From: JAHFUI01 sp039931615
GTDB taxonomy: Bacteria > Acidobacteriota > Vicinamibacteria > Vicinamibacterales > CAVVIG01
DNA length: 64,000 bases
Direction: 5' to 3'
Assembly (NCBI GenBank): GCA_039931615.1
Contig: JBDTRR010000023.1
Location: 1-64,000, forward strand
Made by a program: the position numbers and the translations under genes. Shown piece by piece: positions 1 through 9,097 of this stretch; the stretch's first letter is position 1; every line of letters begins with the position of its first letter. The notes under the pieces are model-generated. The model was not told the DNA's origin and ran no database searches. It worked only from the letters and a program-made list of their open reading frames with translations.

Positions 1-211
1 GCACGATCTCGGCGGTCGGCACGAACCAGAGGCCGGTATCTCCGAAGAACGTCGTCGTCGCGGGCCGGGTGTCGGTGGTGGGGGTGGACGATGATTGAGC
101 GGCCGCCGAAGAGCTCTGCCCCGTGGCTGGTGCAGTGGAACCATTCTGGGCGTACGCGCTGGCGGAAAGAGCCAGCGCGAACGCACACACCACGGCTACG
201 CGTCTTACCAT
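1..211 (-). CDS. Secreted outer-membrane protein, N-terminus only (partial)
   Basis: The gene runs off the left edge, so only about 70 N-terminal residues are visible. It starts at the ATG complementary to 209-211. The first 22 residues form a Sec signal peptide ending in SAYAQ. A low-complexity Ser/Ala/Thr/Gln linker follows, then the start of a folded domain containing GDTGLWFVPTAEIV. That opening resembles the first strand of outer-membrane beta-barrel proteins, some fused to OmpA domains, but this is memory of similar proteins rather than proof. It lies 43 nt downstream of the KGG gene on the same strand. Signal peptide confident; function tentative. Confidence 0.6.
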   Translation of the reverse strand, partial: MVRRVAVVCAFALALSASAYAQNGSTAPATGQSSSAAAQSSSTPTTDTRPATTTFFGDTGLWFVPTAEIV

Positions 212-254
212 TGTTTGTCGCCTCCAAGTCGAAGAGCGACGGGCAGCGGGCCCG

Positions 255-527
255 TCACTCCGGTCGGTTCGAATCAAGACGCTCCGGAGCGGAAATCGTC
301 CCTGGCCCGCTCACCGCAAATGCACCCTCGGGCGCCACGATCAGACGGCCACGCCCACCGCGACTGACCTGGCCGCCCTTGCGACCGGCCGATCGCGCTT
401 CGTCGGCACTCCACTCGTGCGCGGTGCCTTTTTCGTGCGCGGCACGGCCGCCCTTGCTGGCGATCTCGCGCTGTTTCTCGGGTGACATCGAAGCGAAGCC
501 GCGCCGCTCCTTTTTCTCAGTACTCAC
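255..527 (-). CDS. KGG-motif general stress protein (YciG/GsiB-like)
   Basis: A 90-residue hydrophilic protein with two copies of the stress-induced KGG motif: GFASMSPEKQREIASKGG at about residues 10-27 and a second copy ending in AGRKGG near residue 52. Proteins of this type accumulate under osmotic, acid or starvation stress and have no known catalytic activity. The start is GTG at 525-527, preceded by a strong purine-rich ribosome site (GAGGGGG). The last ~35 residues contain no further repeat and may be a poorly conserved tail. It is followed by the partial outer-membrane gene on the same strand. Confidence 0.85.
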   Translation of the reverse strand: MSTEKKERRGFASMSPEKQREIASKGGRAAHEKGTAHEWSADEARSAGRKGGQVSRGGRGRLIVAPEGAFAVSGPGTISAPERLDSNRPE

Positions 528-753
528 CGTCGCCCCCTCTCAAATCCTGATGCCTGATGTTCGCTAGGCAGGATGCCCACGGCGACCGAGTTATCAAGTT
601 CTGTGCCATGGAGGGGGCAGAGTCGAGTGCAATTCCAGGCGTGTTCTGGTGCAAATCAGGATGAAGGAGCAGCTTTTCGGGCGACTCCCTACAGAACCGC
701 CGATCGATTGCAGTAGATCGCTACAGAAGGGCTGGATTTTAGTAGTAAATAGC

Positions 754-768
754 TTGGCTGTCAGCCAA
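754..768. repeat. Perfect palindrome in the 528-805 intergenic region
   Basis: TTGGCTG and CAGCCAA flank a single T. The site lies 38 nt past the yggX stop codon, in a stretch of lower GC than its surroundings that holds no gene. It could be the stem of a weak terminator for yggX on the minus strand or an operator. No long T run follows, so the role is open. Confidence 0.4.
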
Positions 769-805
769 TTTGCGAGTGAGGTCTGTCAGCTCATGTGAGG
801 CGGAT

Positions 806-1129
806 TCATTTGGCCTGTTGCGGCATGTAGCCCGGGGGCAGTGCGGCGCCTTCACCGAAGAAAAAGTCCTCCATGTGTTTGGCGACCAGATCCTGTGCCT
901 CCTTCTGCCACGGCATCAGGCGGTACTCGTTGAGGATCATCTTCATGCGTTCTTCCCACAATTTCCAGGCGTCCTTCGAGACCTGGTCGTAGATCCTCTG
1001 GCCCAGTTCTCCGGGCCACGGCACGTCATCGAGACCGGGCAGCTCCTTCTGGAACTTGATGCACATCACTTTTCGACCGGTTTTATTGGTCGCCGGATCG
1101 GGGGGCTGCGGCGGACTGCATTGAGCCAT
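806..1129 (-). CDS. yggX: Probable Fe(2+)-trafficking / oxidative-damage protection protein
   Basis: A 107-residue protein of the YggX family, cytosolic proteins that protect Fe-S clusters and help iron traffic. Family features are visible: a Cys near the N-terminus (CIKFQ), PGELGQRIYDQVSKDAWKLW in the middle, and the C-terminal LMPWQKEAQDLV..HMEDFFF helix region. Usual length is about 90 residues; the extra ~17 here are an N-terminal Pro-rich extension, and the M at residue 22 (MCIKF) is an alternative start. The chosen ATG at 1127-1129 lies 47 nt inside the 3' end of the upstream ATP-grasp gene, which suggests co-transcription and translational coupling. Confidence 0.85.
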   Translation of the reverse strand: MAQCSPPQPPDPATNKTGRKVMCIKFQKELPGLDDVPWPGELGQRIYDQVSKDAWKLWEERMKMILNEYRLMPWQKEAQDLVAKHMEDFFFGEGAALPPGYMPQQAK

Positions 1130-2426
1130 TGGCCGATTGTACCACCCGAAGCTGAGCGTCGATACGGAACCGCAGCCGCGCGTGCGCGGAGCGGAGCGTC
1201 TGTTCGACCGACCCGCTCGTCTCACCGTGCGCGAAGATAAAGCCCAGATAGCTGGCGCCCTCCGGCAGCGGAATCAGCAGCTGATCCGGCTTCGCCGTCA
1301 CCATCACCGCATCCACACCGTCGATCCGGCCGGCCTCGTCCGCACCCGACACGCCGCGATACACGCCGCGAGCGGGAATCGGGATCATCATGACGCCGGA
1401 GGGGCGCGTCTCACGCGACCAGCCATCCGGAATCTCACCCAGGGCGTGACGCAACAGCAATTCCTCGAGCGGGATCGGTGCGGCAGTCGACGATGAGCGG
1501 CGGCGGTCCGTTGCCAGCGAAGTCTGGGTGAACCGCAGCGCGCGGCTGCACAGGCCGCCGATCGGCCGCGCGGCCACTTCGAGCACGACCACGTCGTCGC
1601 CGTTGACGCGGCACTCGGCGTGGATCGGCCCGTGCCACAACCCGATCGCGGCCGCCGCCGATCGAACGGCTCCGGCGACACGCTGCTCGACGGCCGCTGC
1701 TATCGGCGTGACATAGATGGTTTCCTCGAAGAACGGCCCGTCGAGCGGGTCGGGCTTGTCGAACACGGCGAGGACGTGCAAGACGCCGTGCTGCATCAGG
1801 CCTTCGAGCGCGCATTCGTGGCCGGGGATGAAGCCTTCGATCAGGACGCGGTCGTGCGCCTCGCTCCGTTCGGCGCGCACCTCCGGCAGGAGGAGCAGGG
1901 CGCGCAGGCGGTCGAACGCGGCGAAGAAGCCGTCCGGATCGTCGGCCCGCATCACACCCCGGCTGCCGGATAGCGCCACCGGCTTGATGACGCAGGGAAA
2001 GGTCAGAGACGCCGCCAGCCGGCGGGGATCGGCATCGATGCGCGACGGGAGGAACCAGGGGACCGGGAGCCCGGCGGTGCGAAGCCGCTCGCGCGTCCGC
2101 TGCTTGTCGCGGGCGATCTCGGCCGCCGCGACCGGATGAACTGGCAACTCGAGCGCCGCGCCGGCGCGTGCGGCGATCACCGTCGGCCGGTCGCCAAGGG
2201 CGATCAGTCCATCGATCCGGCGGGCCCGGCCGGCCTCGACGATGGCCGCCACCGATCGATCCTCGTCGTGGAACCGGATCGGAATGGCGCTGTCCTGCCA
2301 CGGGTCGTCGAGCATGTGACAGCGGTCGGTGGCGAAGACCAGCTCGACGCCCAGCCGTTCAGCCGCCTCGCCAAACGCGCGCGTCTGGTAGCCGGTCGTC
2401 GTCGAGAGGAGGAGAACGCGTCGCAA
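1083..2426 (-). CDS. ATP-grasp domain ligase, substrate unknown
   Basis: A 447-residue ATP-grasp enzyme. The N-terminal ~100 residues form a Rossmann-like pre-ATP-grasp domain opening with RRVLLLSTTTGYQT. The ATP-grasp core follows, with FPCVIKPVALSGSRGVM near residues 143-160 (nucleotide lysine and glycine loop), a VLIEGFIPG strand and the metal-binding HAECRVNGDDVVVLEVAARPIGG segment around 280. Such enzymes join a carboxylate to an amine or thiol. The start is TTG at 2424-2426 after a GGAGG-like site. It lies 77 nt downstream of a radical SAM gene and overlaps yggX, so the three probably form an operon. The partner radical SAM enzyme suggests modification of a small molecule or peptide; the substrate cannot be read from sequence. 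Confidence 0.85.
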   Translation of the reverse strand: MRRVLLLSTTTGYQTRAFGEAAERLGVELVFATDRCHMLDDPWQDSAIPIRFHDEDRSVAAIVEAGRARRIDGLIALGDRPTVIAARAGAALELPVHPVAAAEIARDKQRTRERLRTAGLPVPWFLPSRIDADPRRLAASLTFPCVIKPVALSGSRGVMRADDPDGFFAAFDRLRALLLLPEVRAERSEAHDRVLIEGFIPGHECALEGLMQHGVLHVLAVFDKPDPLDGPFFEETIYVTPIAAAVEQRVAGAVRSAAAAIGLWHGPIHAECRVNGDDVVVLEVAARPIGGLCSRALRFTQTSLATDRRRSSSTAAPIPLEELLLRHALGEIPDGWSRETRPSGVMMIPIPARGVYRGVSGADEAGRIDGVDAVMVTAKPDQLLIPLPEGASYLGFIFAHGETSGSVEQTLRSAHARLRFRIDAQLRVVQSANGSMQSAAAPRSGDQ

Positions 2427-2503
2427 CTCTGTCCCTCGCTCCGGACTAGCGGAGCCGATACCCGCCTCGCCCTTCCCGGCGGCCTGAGGCCGAGCCTCGC
2501 CGG

Positions 2504-3949
2504 TCAGATGATTCGCATGTCATCGGGATTGGGTTCCGCGCAGCAGTACCACGGCTCGCTGAGGTACGGCACCACCCGCTGCGCCGCGCCGGGCATGTCC
2601 GCCGTCCGCCGGGCGATGCCGGCGCGGTCGTAGGCGAGCGCGCTGATCTCCTCGAACAGCGCCCGGCGATCGCTGGCAATCCGCACGCCGACGAGGGCCG
2701 CGATCTCCTTCTGCAGGTCGTCGACGCGCGAATCGGGGTGGGCCCATCCATACGCCAGCGTCGCCGGATCGAAGCCGGCGACCAGCCCCCTGATTTCCTC
2801 GATCTCAAGCAGCTTCGAGCCTGCCGGGATCAGCAGTCGAATCGCCAGCTGAATCGACGGTACGTGATCGACGAGTTCGAGGGCGGCAATCGTCTCGAGC
2901 AGGTCGCAATACCCGGCCAGGGTCAGCCAGGGATGAAACGCGACGAAGGTCGGCACCAGCGTCAGCCCGATCGATCGCGACAGGGTGGCGGCTTCGATGA
3001 AGTCGAGCCGGGTGTGCCCCTTGCGCAGATGCGTCAGCGCCCGGTCGTCGACCGATTCCACCGCGCTGGTCACGAACAGGCAGCCGGTGTCGCGCAGCCG
3101 CGGCAGCAGGTCGCGATGCTTCAGCACGTGTTCAATCTTGATCGTGACGTCGTAGCTGACCTCCGGGTGCGCGGCGTGCAGCCCGTCGACGATGCGCATC
3201 GCATGCGCCGGACCATTGAAGAAGTCGGGATCGCCGAAGGTGATGTGGGCGGCGCCCCGCGCCACCTGAGCGGCGACATCCGCCAGCACGACCTCGACCG
3301 GCACGATGCGGAACTGCCCCTCGTAGACCGGGACGATCGGACAGTGCCGGCACAGATGTTTGCAGCCGCGGCTGGCCTCGGTCGACCCGACCACCCGCCG
3401 CGACCCATCGGGCATCTGCAGCGTCGCGTATCGATCCAGCGGCAGCAGCCCGGTGCGGTCCGGCACCAGGAAATGGAGGCGCGGGACGGCGGGGGTCCCC
3501 ACCGACAAGGAGCCGTCGCCCTTTTTCGTGGCTGCCGTCGGAACAGGGGGACGGCCCCTGTTCTCGTCGGCGACCTGATCTGTTGAGGCCAGCGCCGCCG
3601 CGATCGCGGTCAGATCCTCCTCGAACTCGCCACCCAGCACGTCGTCGACGCCGATCGAGCGAAGCCATCCGCCGTTGAGCGGCGCGTACAGACCGTAGGC
3701 GCAGATGCGGGCGGCCGGCGCCAGCCGGCGAACCCGGTCGATCACCGGCCCCGCCAGGCGCGTCGCGGTGTGCATCGGCAGATGGAACCCGATCAGCGAG
3801 GCGGTCGCCGCCAGATCGTCTGGCAGGCGCTGCTTGGCCAGATCGATGCACGTCACGTCCCACCCGGCGTGCCGCAGCCAGGCGGTCGGCGACGCCAGGC
3901 CGAACGGTTGCCGCCCGAGTTCGTAGGTGCTGATCAGGAGGGCGTGCAT
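2504..3949 (-). CDS. CUAEP/CCAEP-tail radical SAM protein (cysteine form)
   Basis: A 481-residue radical SAM enzyme. Residues 1-125 resemble a B12-binding-like Rossmann domain (ISTYELGRQPFGLASP at the start). The 4Fe-4S motif is C196-x3-C200-x2-C203, followed by a TIM-barrel core. The protein ends with W-Y-C-C-A-E-P at residues 467-473, the signature of the CUAEP/CCAEP-tail family, in which the second position is Sec in some members. Here both codons are TGC, so it is the Cys form. Residues ~126-151 are a low-complexity insert encoded by a REP-like repeat. Start ATG at 3947-3949. An ATP-grasp gene follows on the same strand. The reaction is unknown. Confidence 0.85.
   Translation of the reverse strand: MHALLISTYELGRQPFGLASPTAWLRHAGWDVTCIDLAKQRLPDDLAATASLIGFHLPMHTATRLAGPVIDRVRRLAPAARICAYGLYAPLNGGWLRSIGVDDVLGGEFEEDLTAIAAALASTDQVADENRGRPPVPTAATKKGDGSLSVGTPAVPRLHFLVPDRTGLLPLDRYATLQMPDGSRRVVGSTEASRGCKHLCRHCPIVPVYEGQFRIVPVEVVLADVAAQVARGAAHITFGDPDFFNGPAHAMRIVDGLHAAHPEVSYDVTIKIEHVLKHRDLLPRLRDTGCLFVTSAVESVDDRALTHLRKGHTRLDFIEAATLSRSIGLTLVPTFVAFHPWLTLAGYCDLLETIAALELVDHVPSIQLAIRLLIPAGSKLLEIEEIRGLVAGFDPATLAYGWAHPDSRVDDLQKEIAALVGVRIASDRRALFEEISALAYDRAGIARRTADMPGAAQRVVPYLSEPWYCCAEPNPDDMRII
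3499..3573. repeat. REP-like imperfect inverted repeat inside the radical SAM gene
   Basis: The left half (ACAAGGAGCCGTCGCCCTTT) and the right half (AACAGGGGGACGGCCCCTGT) are imperfect reverse complements around a short spacer. The composition matches the 'aggggacggctcctttt' type of small dispersed palindromes found in GC-rich bacteria. It is translated in frame as part of the linker between the two domains of the radical SAM protein (about residues 126-151). Repeat structure is directly visible; family membership is from memory. Confidence 0.5.
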
Positions 3950-3976
3950 CGTGTCTTCGACAAGCCGCTCTTAGTG

Positions 3977-3982
3977 TATCCT
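3977..3982 (+). promoter_or_regulatory. -10 element TATCCT, 7 nt before the POT transporter ATG
   Basis: TATCCT ends 7 nt before the start codon at 3990 and there is no Shine-Dalgarno, consistent with a leaderless transcript. The overlapping TAGTGT/TACACT on the two strands at 3972-3978 may also serve the divergent radical SAM gene. I see no convincing -35. Confidence 0.4.
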
Positions 3983-3989
3983 GCCCGGC

Positions 3990-5495
<1,506 letters not shown>

Positions 5496-5508
5496 GGACC
5501 CGAAGGCG

Positions 5509-6288
5509 ATGGCGCTCGAAGAATACCGCCGCAAACGCGATTTCAAGAAGACCCCGGAACCCGCGCCGAAGGTCGCGAGAAAGAAGACGCGCGAGCTGTT
5601 CTTCTGCGTCCAGAAGCATCTGGCCAGCCACCTCCACTACGACTTCCGTCTCGAGCACGACGGGGTGCTGCTGTCCTGGGCGGTTCCGAAAGGACCGTCG
5701 CTCGATCCGAAGACCAAACGCCTGGCGATGAAGGTCGAAGATCATCCGTTCGCGTACGGCGAATTCGAGGGGGTCATCCCCGAGGGTTACGGGGCCGGCA
5801 TCGTGATGCTCTGGGATCGCGGCACCTGGACCCCGGAAGTCGACGATATCGACGCCGCGCTGAAGAAGGGCGACCTGAAGATCACCCTGGACGGCTACAA
5901 GCTGAAGGGATCCTGGGTGCTGGTCCGGACGGGCGGCCGCTACCCCGGCGGCGGCGGCGATCGGAGCTGGCTCCTGATCAAGCACCGCGACGAGTGGGCG
6001 GGCGATGTCGACATCACGGAATTTGCTCCGCTCAGCGTCAAGAGCGGCGGCGATTTCGAGGACATTCTCGCCGAGGACACGCCGGCCGTGTGGCAGTCGA
6101 ACAGACCGGCGAAGGGCGGCGAGGCCGGGGCGATGCTGGCGACGATCATCGAGCGCGCCGCCAGGCTCAAGGCCGGCGCCACCGCACCGCCACCGGCTTC
6201 GACAAAGAAGACCGCGCCGAAAACCGCCCCCGGCAAAACGAAAACGGCAGCCGCGAAGAAGCCGACGAAACCCACGAAGAAACGATAG
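5509..6288 (+). CDS. Stand-alone LigD 3'-phosphoesterase (PE) domain protein
   Basis: A 259-residue protein matching the 3'-phosphoesterase module of LigD, which trims 3'-phosphates and ribonucleotides at breaks during non-homologous end joining. Visible PE motifs are FFCVQKHLASHLHYDFRLEH (catalytic His, Asp and Arg region, residues ~31-50), WAVPKGPSLDP, MKVEDHPF and EFEGVIPEGYGAG. The ligase and polymerase modules are absent. The last ~60 residues are an Ala/Pro/Lys/Thr-rich tail (repeated KKT/KPT), probably a DNA-binding extension. ATG follows a GGGACCCGAAGG leader 13 nt after the transporter stop. No Ku gene is in the window. Confidence 0.85.
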   Translation: MALEEYRRKRDFKKTPEPAPKVARKKTRELFFCVQKHLASHLHYDFRLEHDGVLLSWAVPKGPSLDPKTKRLAMKVEDHPFAYGEFEGVIPEGYGAGIVMLWDRGTWTPEVDDIDAALKKGDLKITLDGYKLKGSWVLVRTGGRYPGGGGDRSWLLIKHRDEWAGDVDITEFAPLSVKSGGDFEDILAEDTPAVWQSNRPAKGGEAGAMLATIIERAARLKAGATAPPPASTKKTAPKTAPGKTKTAAAKKPTKPTKKR

Positions 6289-6362
6289 CCGGCGCAGCAG
6301 AACAGTGTCGGGATCGTCTCGCCGGTCCCGCCCCAGCATTGCCACCCGTGCGGAGGTGCACC

Positions 6363-7214
6363 ATGTCAGCGACCGATCGCCGCGGCTTCCTGCAGATGGG
6401 ATCCGTTTCTCTGCTCGCCACGGTCCGGCTGAAGACGGAGACGACTGCTGACCGGGCCGGAGTGAAGCCGGCCGCTTCAGCCGGGACGGCCGCCGCCGTC
6501 GAGCCGTCGCTCGCGGCGGTGAAGGCTCTCACCTTCGACACGTTCGGCACCGTCGTCGACTACCGCGCGTCGATCATCGCCGAGGGCGAAGCGCTCGGCA
6601 GACGAAAGAACCTCAAGGTCGACTGGGCACGATTTACCGATACCTGGCGCAGCGGCTACGCGCCGGCCATGAACCGGGTCCGCACCGGCGAGCTGGCGTG
6701 GACCCGTCTGGACGCTCTCCATCGCATGACGCTCGACCGCCTGTTGACCGAGTTCAGCGTCACCGGCCTGAGCGAGACGGAGATCGATCACCTCAACCAC
6801 GTCTGGCACCGGTTGAAGCCGTGGCCGGACGCGGTCGGCGGCCTCACCCGGCTGAAGAAGAAATTCGTCATCGCCCCGCTGTCGAACGGCAACCTGGCGC
6901 TGCTGACCAACATGGCCAAGCACGCCGGCCTGCCCTGGGACTGCATCCTCGGGGCGGAGCTGGCGCGGCACTACAAACCCGACAAGGAGACCTACCTGAC
7001 CGCGGCGGAGCTGCTCGACCTGAAGCCGGCCGAAATCATGATGGTGGCCGCGCATCAGAACGACCTGGCCGCCGCGCACGGGCTCGGGTTCCGCACCGCC
7101 TTCGTGCCGCGGCCGAAGGAGGGACCCAACGGCGAGAAGAATCCGACGCCCGACGCGCGGTGGGATATCGTCGCGCCCGACTTCAACGCGCTGGCGGCCA
7201 GGCTCGGGGCGTAG
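6363..7214 (+). CDS. HAD hydrolase (haloacid dehalogenase type II-like) with Tat signal
   Basis: A 283-residue HAD-superfamily hydrolase. Core motifs follow the L-2-haloacid dehalogenase subgroup: motif I TFDTFGTVVDYR (nucleophile Asp) at about residues 59-70, motif II LSNGN, the KPDKETY lysine motif, and the AAHQNDLAAAHGLGF motif. Unusually for this mostly cytosolic family, it begins SATDRRGFLQMGSVSLLA, a twin-arginine-type signal, followed by a ~25-residue linker, so it may act in the periplasm. The start ATG at 6363 is preceded by CGGAGGTGCACC, a good ribosome site. Substrate not predictable; dehalogenation of a small carboxylic acid is one option. Confidence 0.8.
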   Translation: MSATDRRGFLQMGSVSLLATVRLKTETTADRAGVKPAASAGTAAAVEPSLAAVKALTFDTFGTVVDYRASIIAEGEALGRRKNLKVDWARFTDTWRSGYAPAMNRVRTGELAWTRLDALHRMTLDRLLTEFSVTGLSETEIDHLNHVWHRLKPWPDAVGGLTRLKKKFVIAPLSNGNLALLTNMAKHAGLPWDCILGAELARHYKPDKETYLTAAELLDLKPAEIMMVAAHQNDLAAAHGLGFRTAFVPRPKEGPNGEKNPTPDARWDIVAPDFNALAARLGA

Positions 7215-7275
7215 ACGTAATTGGAGCGGGCGAAACAATCGATTCATTTTTTCACACGCTCACTGGCGTGCGGCA

Positions 7276-8259
7276 TCAATCGCCCGGCGGCTCCTCGAGC
7301 AACAGACGACGGGAGAGGACGCTCCAGACCGCGTAGGCGAGCCGCAAGCGATGGTGCCGCGCGATCCGTCCGGTCCAGAACTCGCCGCCGACCAGCTCGC
7401 AGTGATCCGGCAGCGTGCCCAGTGCCAACGGCTCCTTGTGCTCCAGCGCATAACGCCCGAGAACCTGAAGCGATGGCCATTTCGTATTGGCAATCACCAC
7501 GTCGACGCGGCGGTGGATGGCCTCCTCGATGCGCGCCACCGCATCGGCGGCGGTGAACCCGGTCATCCCCCGCCCTTCGGTCAGCAGGTTCGTAATCAGG
7601 ATGATCGGGCCCTTCATGTTTTCCAGCGCCTCGGCGACGCCGCGCACCAGGAAGATCGGCATCAGGCTGGTATAGAAGCTGCCCGGCCCGATGATGACGG
7701 CGTCGAATTCGGCAATCGCTGCCGCCACGTCCGGATAGATCGACACCTCCGGCTCGAGCCAGGCACGCCGCACGAACCGGCCGGACGACTGCCCGGCATC
7801 GACCTCGACCTCGCCGCGGGTGATCGAGCCGTCGCCGTACTCGGCGCAGATTGACGCCGGCTGCACGCTGACCGGCCAGACGCGGCCGCGGCAGCCGAGC
7901 AGGGCGCGGAGCCCGTCGATGGCATCGAGGAAATCGCCGCTGTAGCGCTGCATCATCGACAGCAGCAGATTGCCGCCGGTATGGCCCCCCAGCCGGGCGT
8001 GCTCGAGCATCGGCAGCCGCGCCAGCAGCACCCGGCGCGCCTCGTGGGCGTTGCGGGCGAGCGCGAGCGCGCACTTGAGGATGTCGCCGGGCGGCAGGAC
8101 ACCGAGTTCGTCGCGCAACTGCCCGGAGCTGCCGCCGCTGTCGAACATCGTCACCACGGCGTTGACCTGGAGCCAGGGATTGTTCTTGAGGCCGCCGAGC
8201 AGACTGGGCAGACCGGTGCCGCCGCCGAAGCAGCCGACGCCGACATGGTGAAGACGCAC
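7276..8259 (-). CDS. YvcK/CofD-family gluconeogenesis factor
   Basis: A 327-residue cytosolic protein of the YvcK branch of the CofD-like family, which binds UDP-sugars and links central carbon metabolism to cell-wall synthesis. Visible motifs: a glycine-rich opening GVGCFGGGTGLPSLLGGL at residues 7-24, TMFDSGGSSGQLRDELGVLPPGD, HTGGNLLL, IIGPGSFYTSLMP and a VIANTKWPS strand. Length is typical. The start is GTG at 8257-8259, with a TAGAAT -10 element ending 6 nt upstream and no ribosome site, so a leaderless message is likely. Divergent from the 8363 gene. Confidence 0.88.
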   Translation of the reverse strand: MRLHHVGVGCFGGGTGLPSLLGGLKNNPWLQVNAVVTMFDSGGSSGQLRDELGVLPPGDILKCALALARNAHEARRVLLARLPMLEHARLGGHTGGNLLLSMMQRYSGDFLDAIDGLRALLGCRGRVWPVSVQPASICAEYGDGSITRGEVEVDAGQSSGRFVRRAWLEPEVSIYPDVAAAIAEFDAVIIGPGSFYTSLMPIFLVRGVAEALENMKGPIILITNLLTEGRGMTGFTAADAVARIEEAIHRRVDVVIANTKWPSLQVLGRYALEHKEPLALGTLPDHCELVGGEFWTGRIARHHRLRLAYAVWSVLSRRLLLEEPPGD

Positions 8260-8265
8260 GCTGCC

Positions 8266-8271
8266 ATTCTA
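8266..8271 (-). promoter_or_regulatory. -10 element TAGAAT, 6 nt before yvcK-like GTG
   Basis: On the minus strand TAGAAT is followed by six bases and then the GTG start at 8259. No Shine-Dalgarno lies in between. Consistent with leaderless transcription. Confidence 0.45.
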
Positions 8272-8349
8272 TGGTGTCTCTCGCCTGGCCGTCGGCCGCG
8301 GCCGGCGCCTGCTCAGCAACGGGCCCGCGACGGAAACACGAACGACCCG

Positions 8350-8355
8350 TACAAT
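8350..8355 (+). promoter_or_regulatory. -10 element TACAAT, 7 nt before ATG 8363
   Basis: TACAAT overlaps the in-frame ATG at 8354 and lies 7 nt before the ATG at 8363. This favours 8363 as the true, leaderless start of the downstream gene. Confidence 0.4.
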
Positions 8356-8362
8356 GAATGGC

Positions 8363-9097
8363 ATGACCGACGTCCGCGATCGCGTGTCGATGATGGAGCG
8401 TGGCCTGCGAGATATTTTCGGCGGCCGCCTGCAATCGCTCATCGCCTACGGGGTGAAGACTGCGGCACCGTCCGGCGGCGGGCACGCTGCTCATGGCGAG
8501 CCGCCGCTCGCATCGACGCTGGCGATCGTCGAGACGTTGACTGGCGCCGACCTGACGGCCTGCGCCGCCCGCGTCGAGCGGTGGCACGGGGCCGGTCTGG
8601 CCACGCCGCTGCTGCTCGCGGCGAACGATTTCGAGCGCTCATTGGACGCGTTCCCGCTGGAATTCGGCGCCATCCTCGCGGATCACGTGGTGGTGGCCGG
8701 CAACAATCCGTTCGACGGTCTCCGGGTCGAACCAGCCGACATCCGCCGGGCCTGCGAGGTTCAGGCCCGCAGCCACCTGCTGCATCTGCAGGAAGGTTTT
8801 CTCGAAACCCGCGGCCGGGCCGACGCGCTGGCGGTACTGATCGTCCGATCGGCAGCGCCCTTCGCGGCGCTGATCACGAGCCTGACGCGGCTGCAGGGCG
8901 TCGCCGCCACCGATCCCGCCGCGTCCGGCCGTCACGTCGAGCGCACGATCGGAGCACCGGCCGGGGCGGTCACCGATGTGGTCAAGTTGGCCCACGTCAC
9001 GGAGATCTCCTCCGCCGACGCGACCCGGATCTTCCCCGGCTATCTCGACGCGGTCGTCAAGCTGGTGAAGTACATCGACGGGTGGAGCGCGACGTGA
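8363..9097 (+). CDS. Conserved-looking protein of unknown function
   Basis: A 244-residue soluble protein I do not recognise. It has no signal peptide or membrane segment. An N-terminal LRDIFGGRLQSLIAYG segment and the following STLAIVETL strand look like a degenerate nucleotidyltransferase fold, but the GS...D-x-D catalytic residues are not visible, so this is only a weak idea. The C-terminal half is helical and ends in VVKLVKYIDGW. The stop codon overlaps the GTG of the TPM gene (GTGA), so it is translationally coupled to a TPM-LemA-cytochrome run. The ATG at 8354 is an alternative start. Confidence 0.65.
   Translation: MTDVRDRVSMMERGLRDIFGGRLQSLIAYGVKTAAPSGGGHAAHGEPPLASTLAIVETLTGADLTACAARVERWHGAGLATPLLLAANDFERSLDAFPLEFGAILADHVVVAGNNPFDGLRVEPADIRRACEVQARSHLLHLQEGFLETRGRADALAVLIVRSAAPFAALITSLTRLQGVAATDPAASGRHVERTIGAPAGAVTDVVKLAHVTEISSADATRIFPGYLDAVVKLVKYIDGWSAT

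Noticed and set aside
754..780. Sigma-54 promoter at TTGGC...TTTGC near 754
   Set aside because: The distance between the GG and the GC is about four bases too long for -24/-12; the site is better described as a palindrome.
2507..2545. Selenocysteine in the CUAEP-type tail
   Set aside because: The tail codons are TGC-TGC, not TGA; the protein is the Cys form and no SECIS-like hairpin needs to be invoked.
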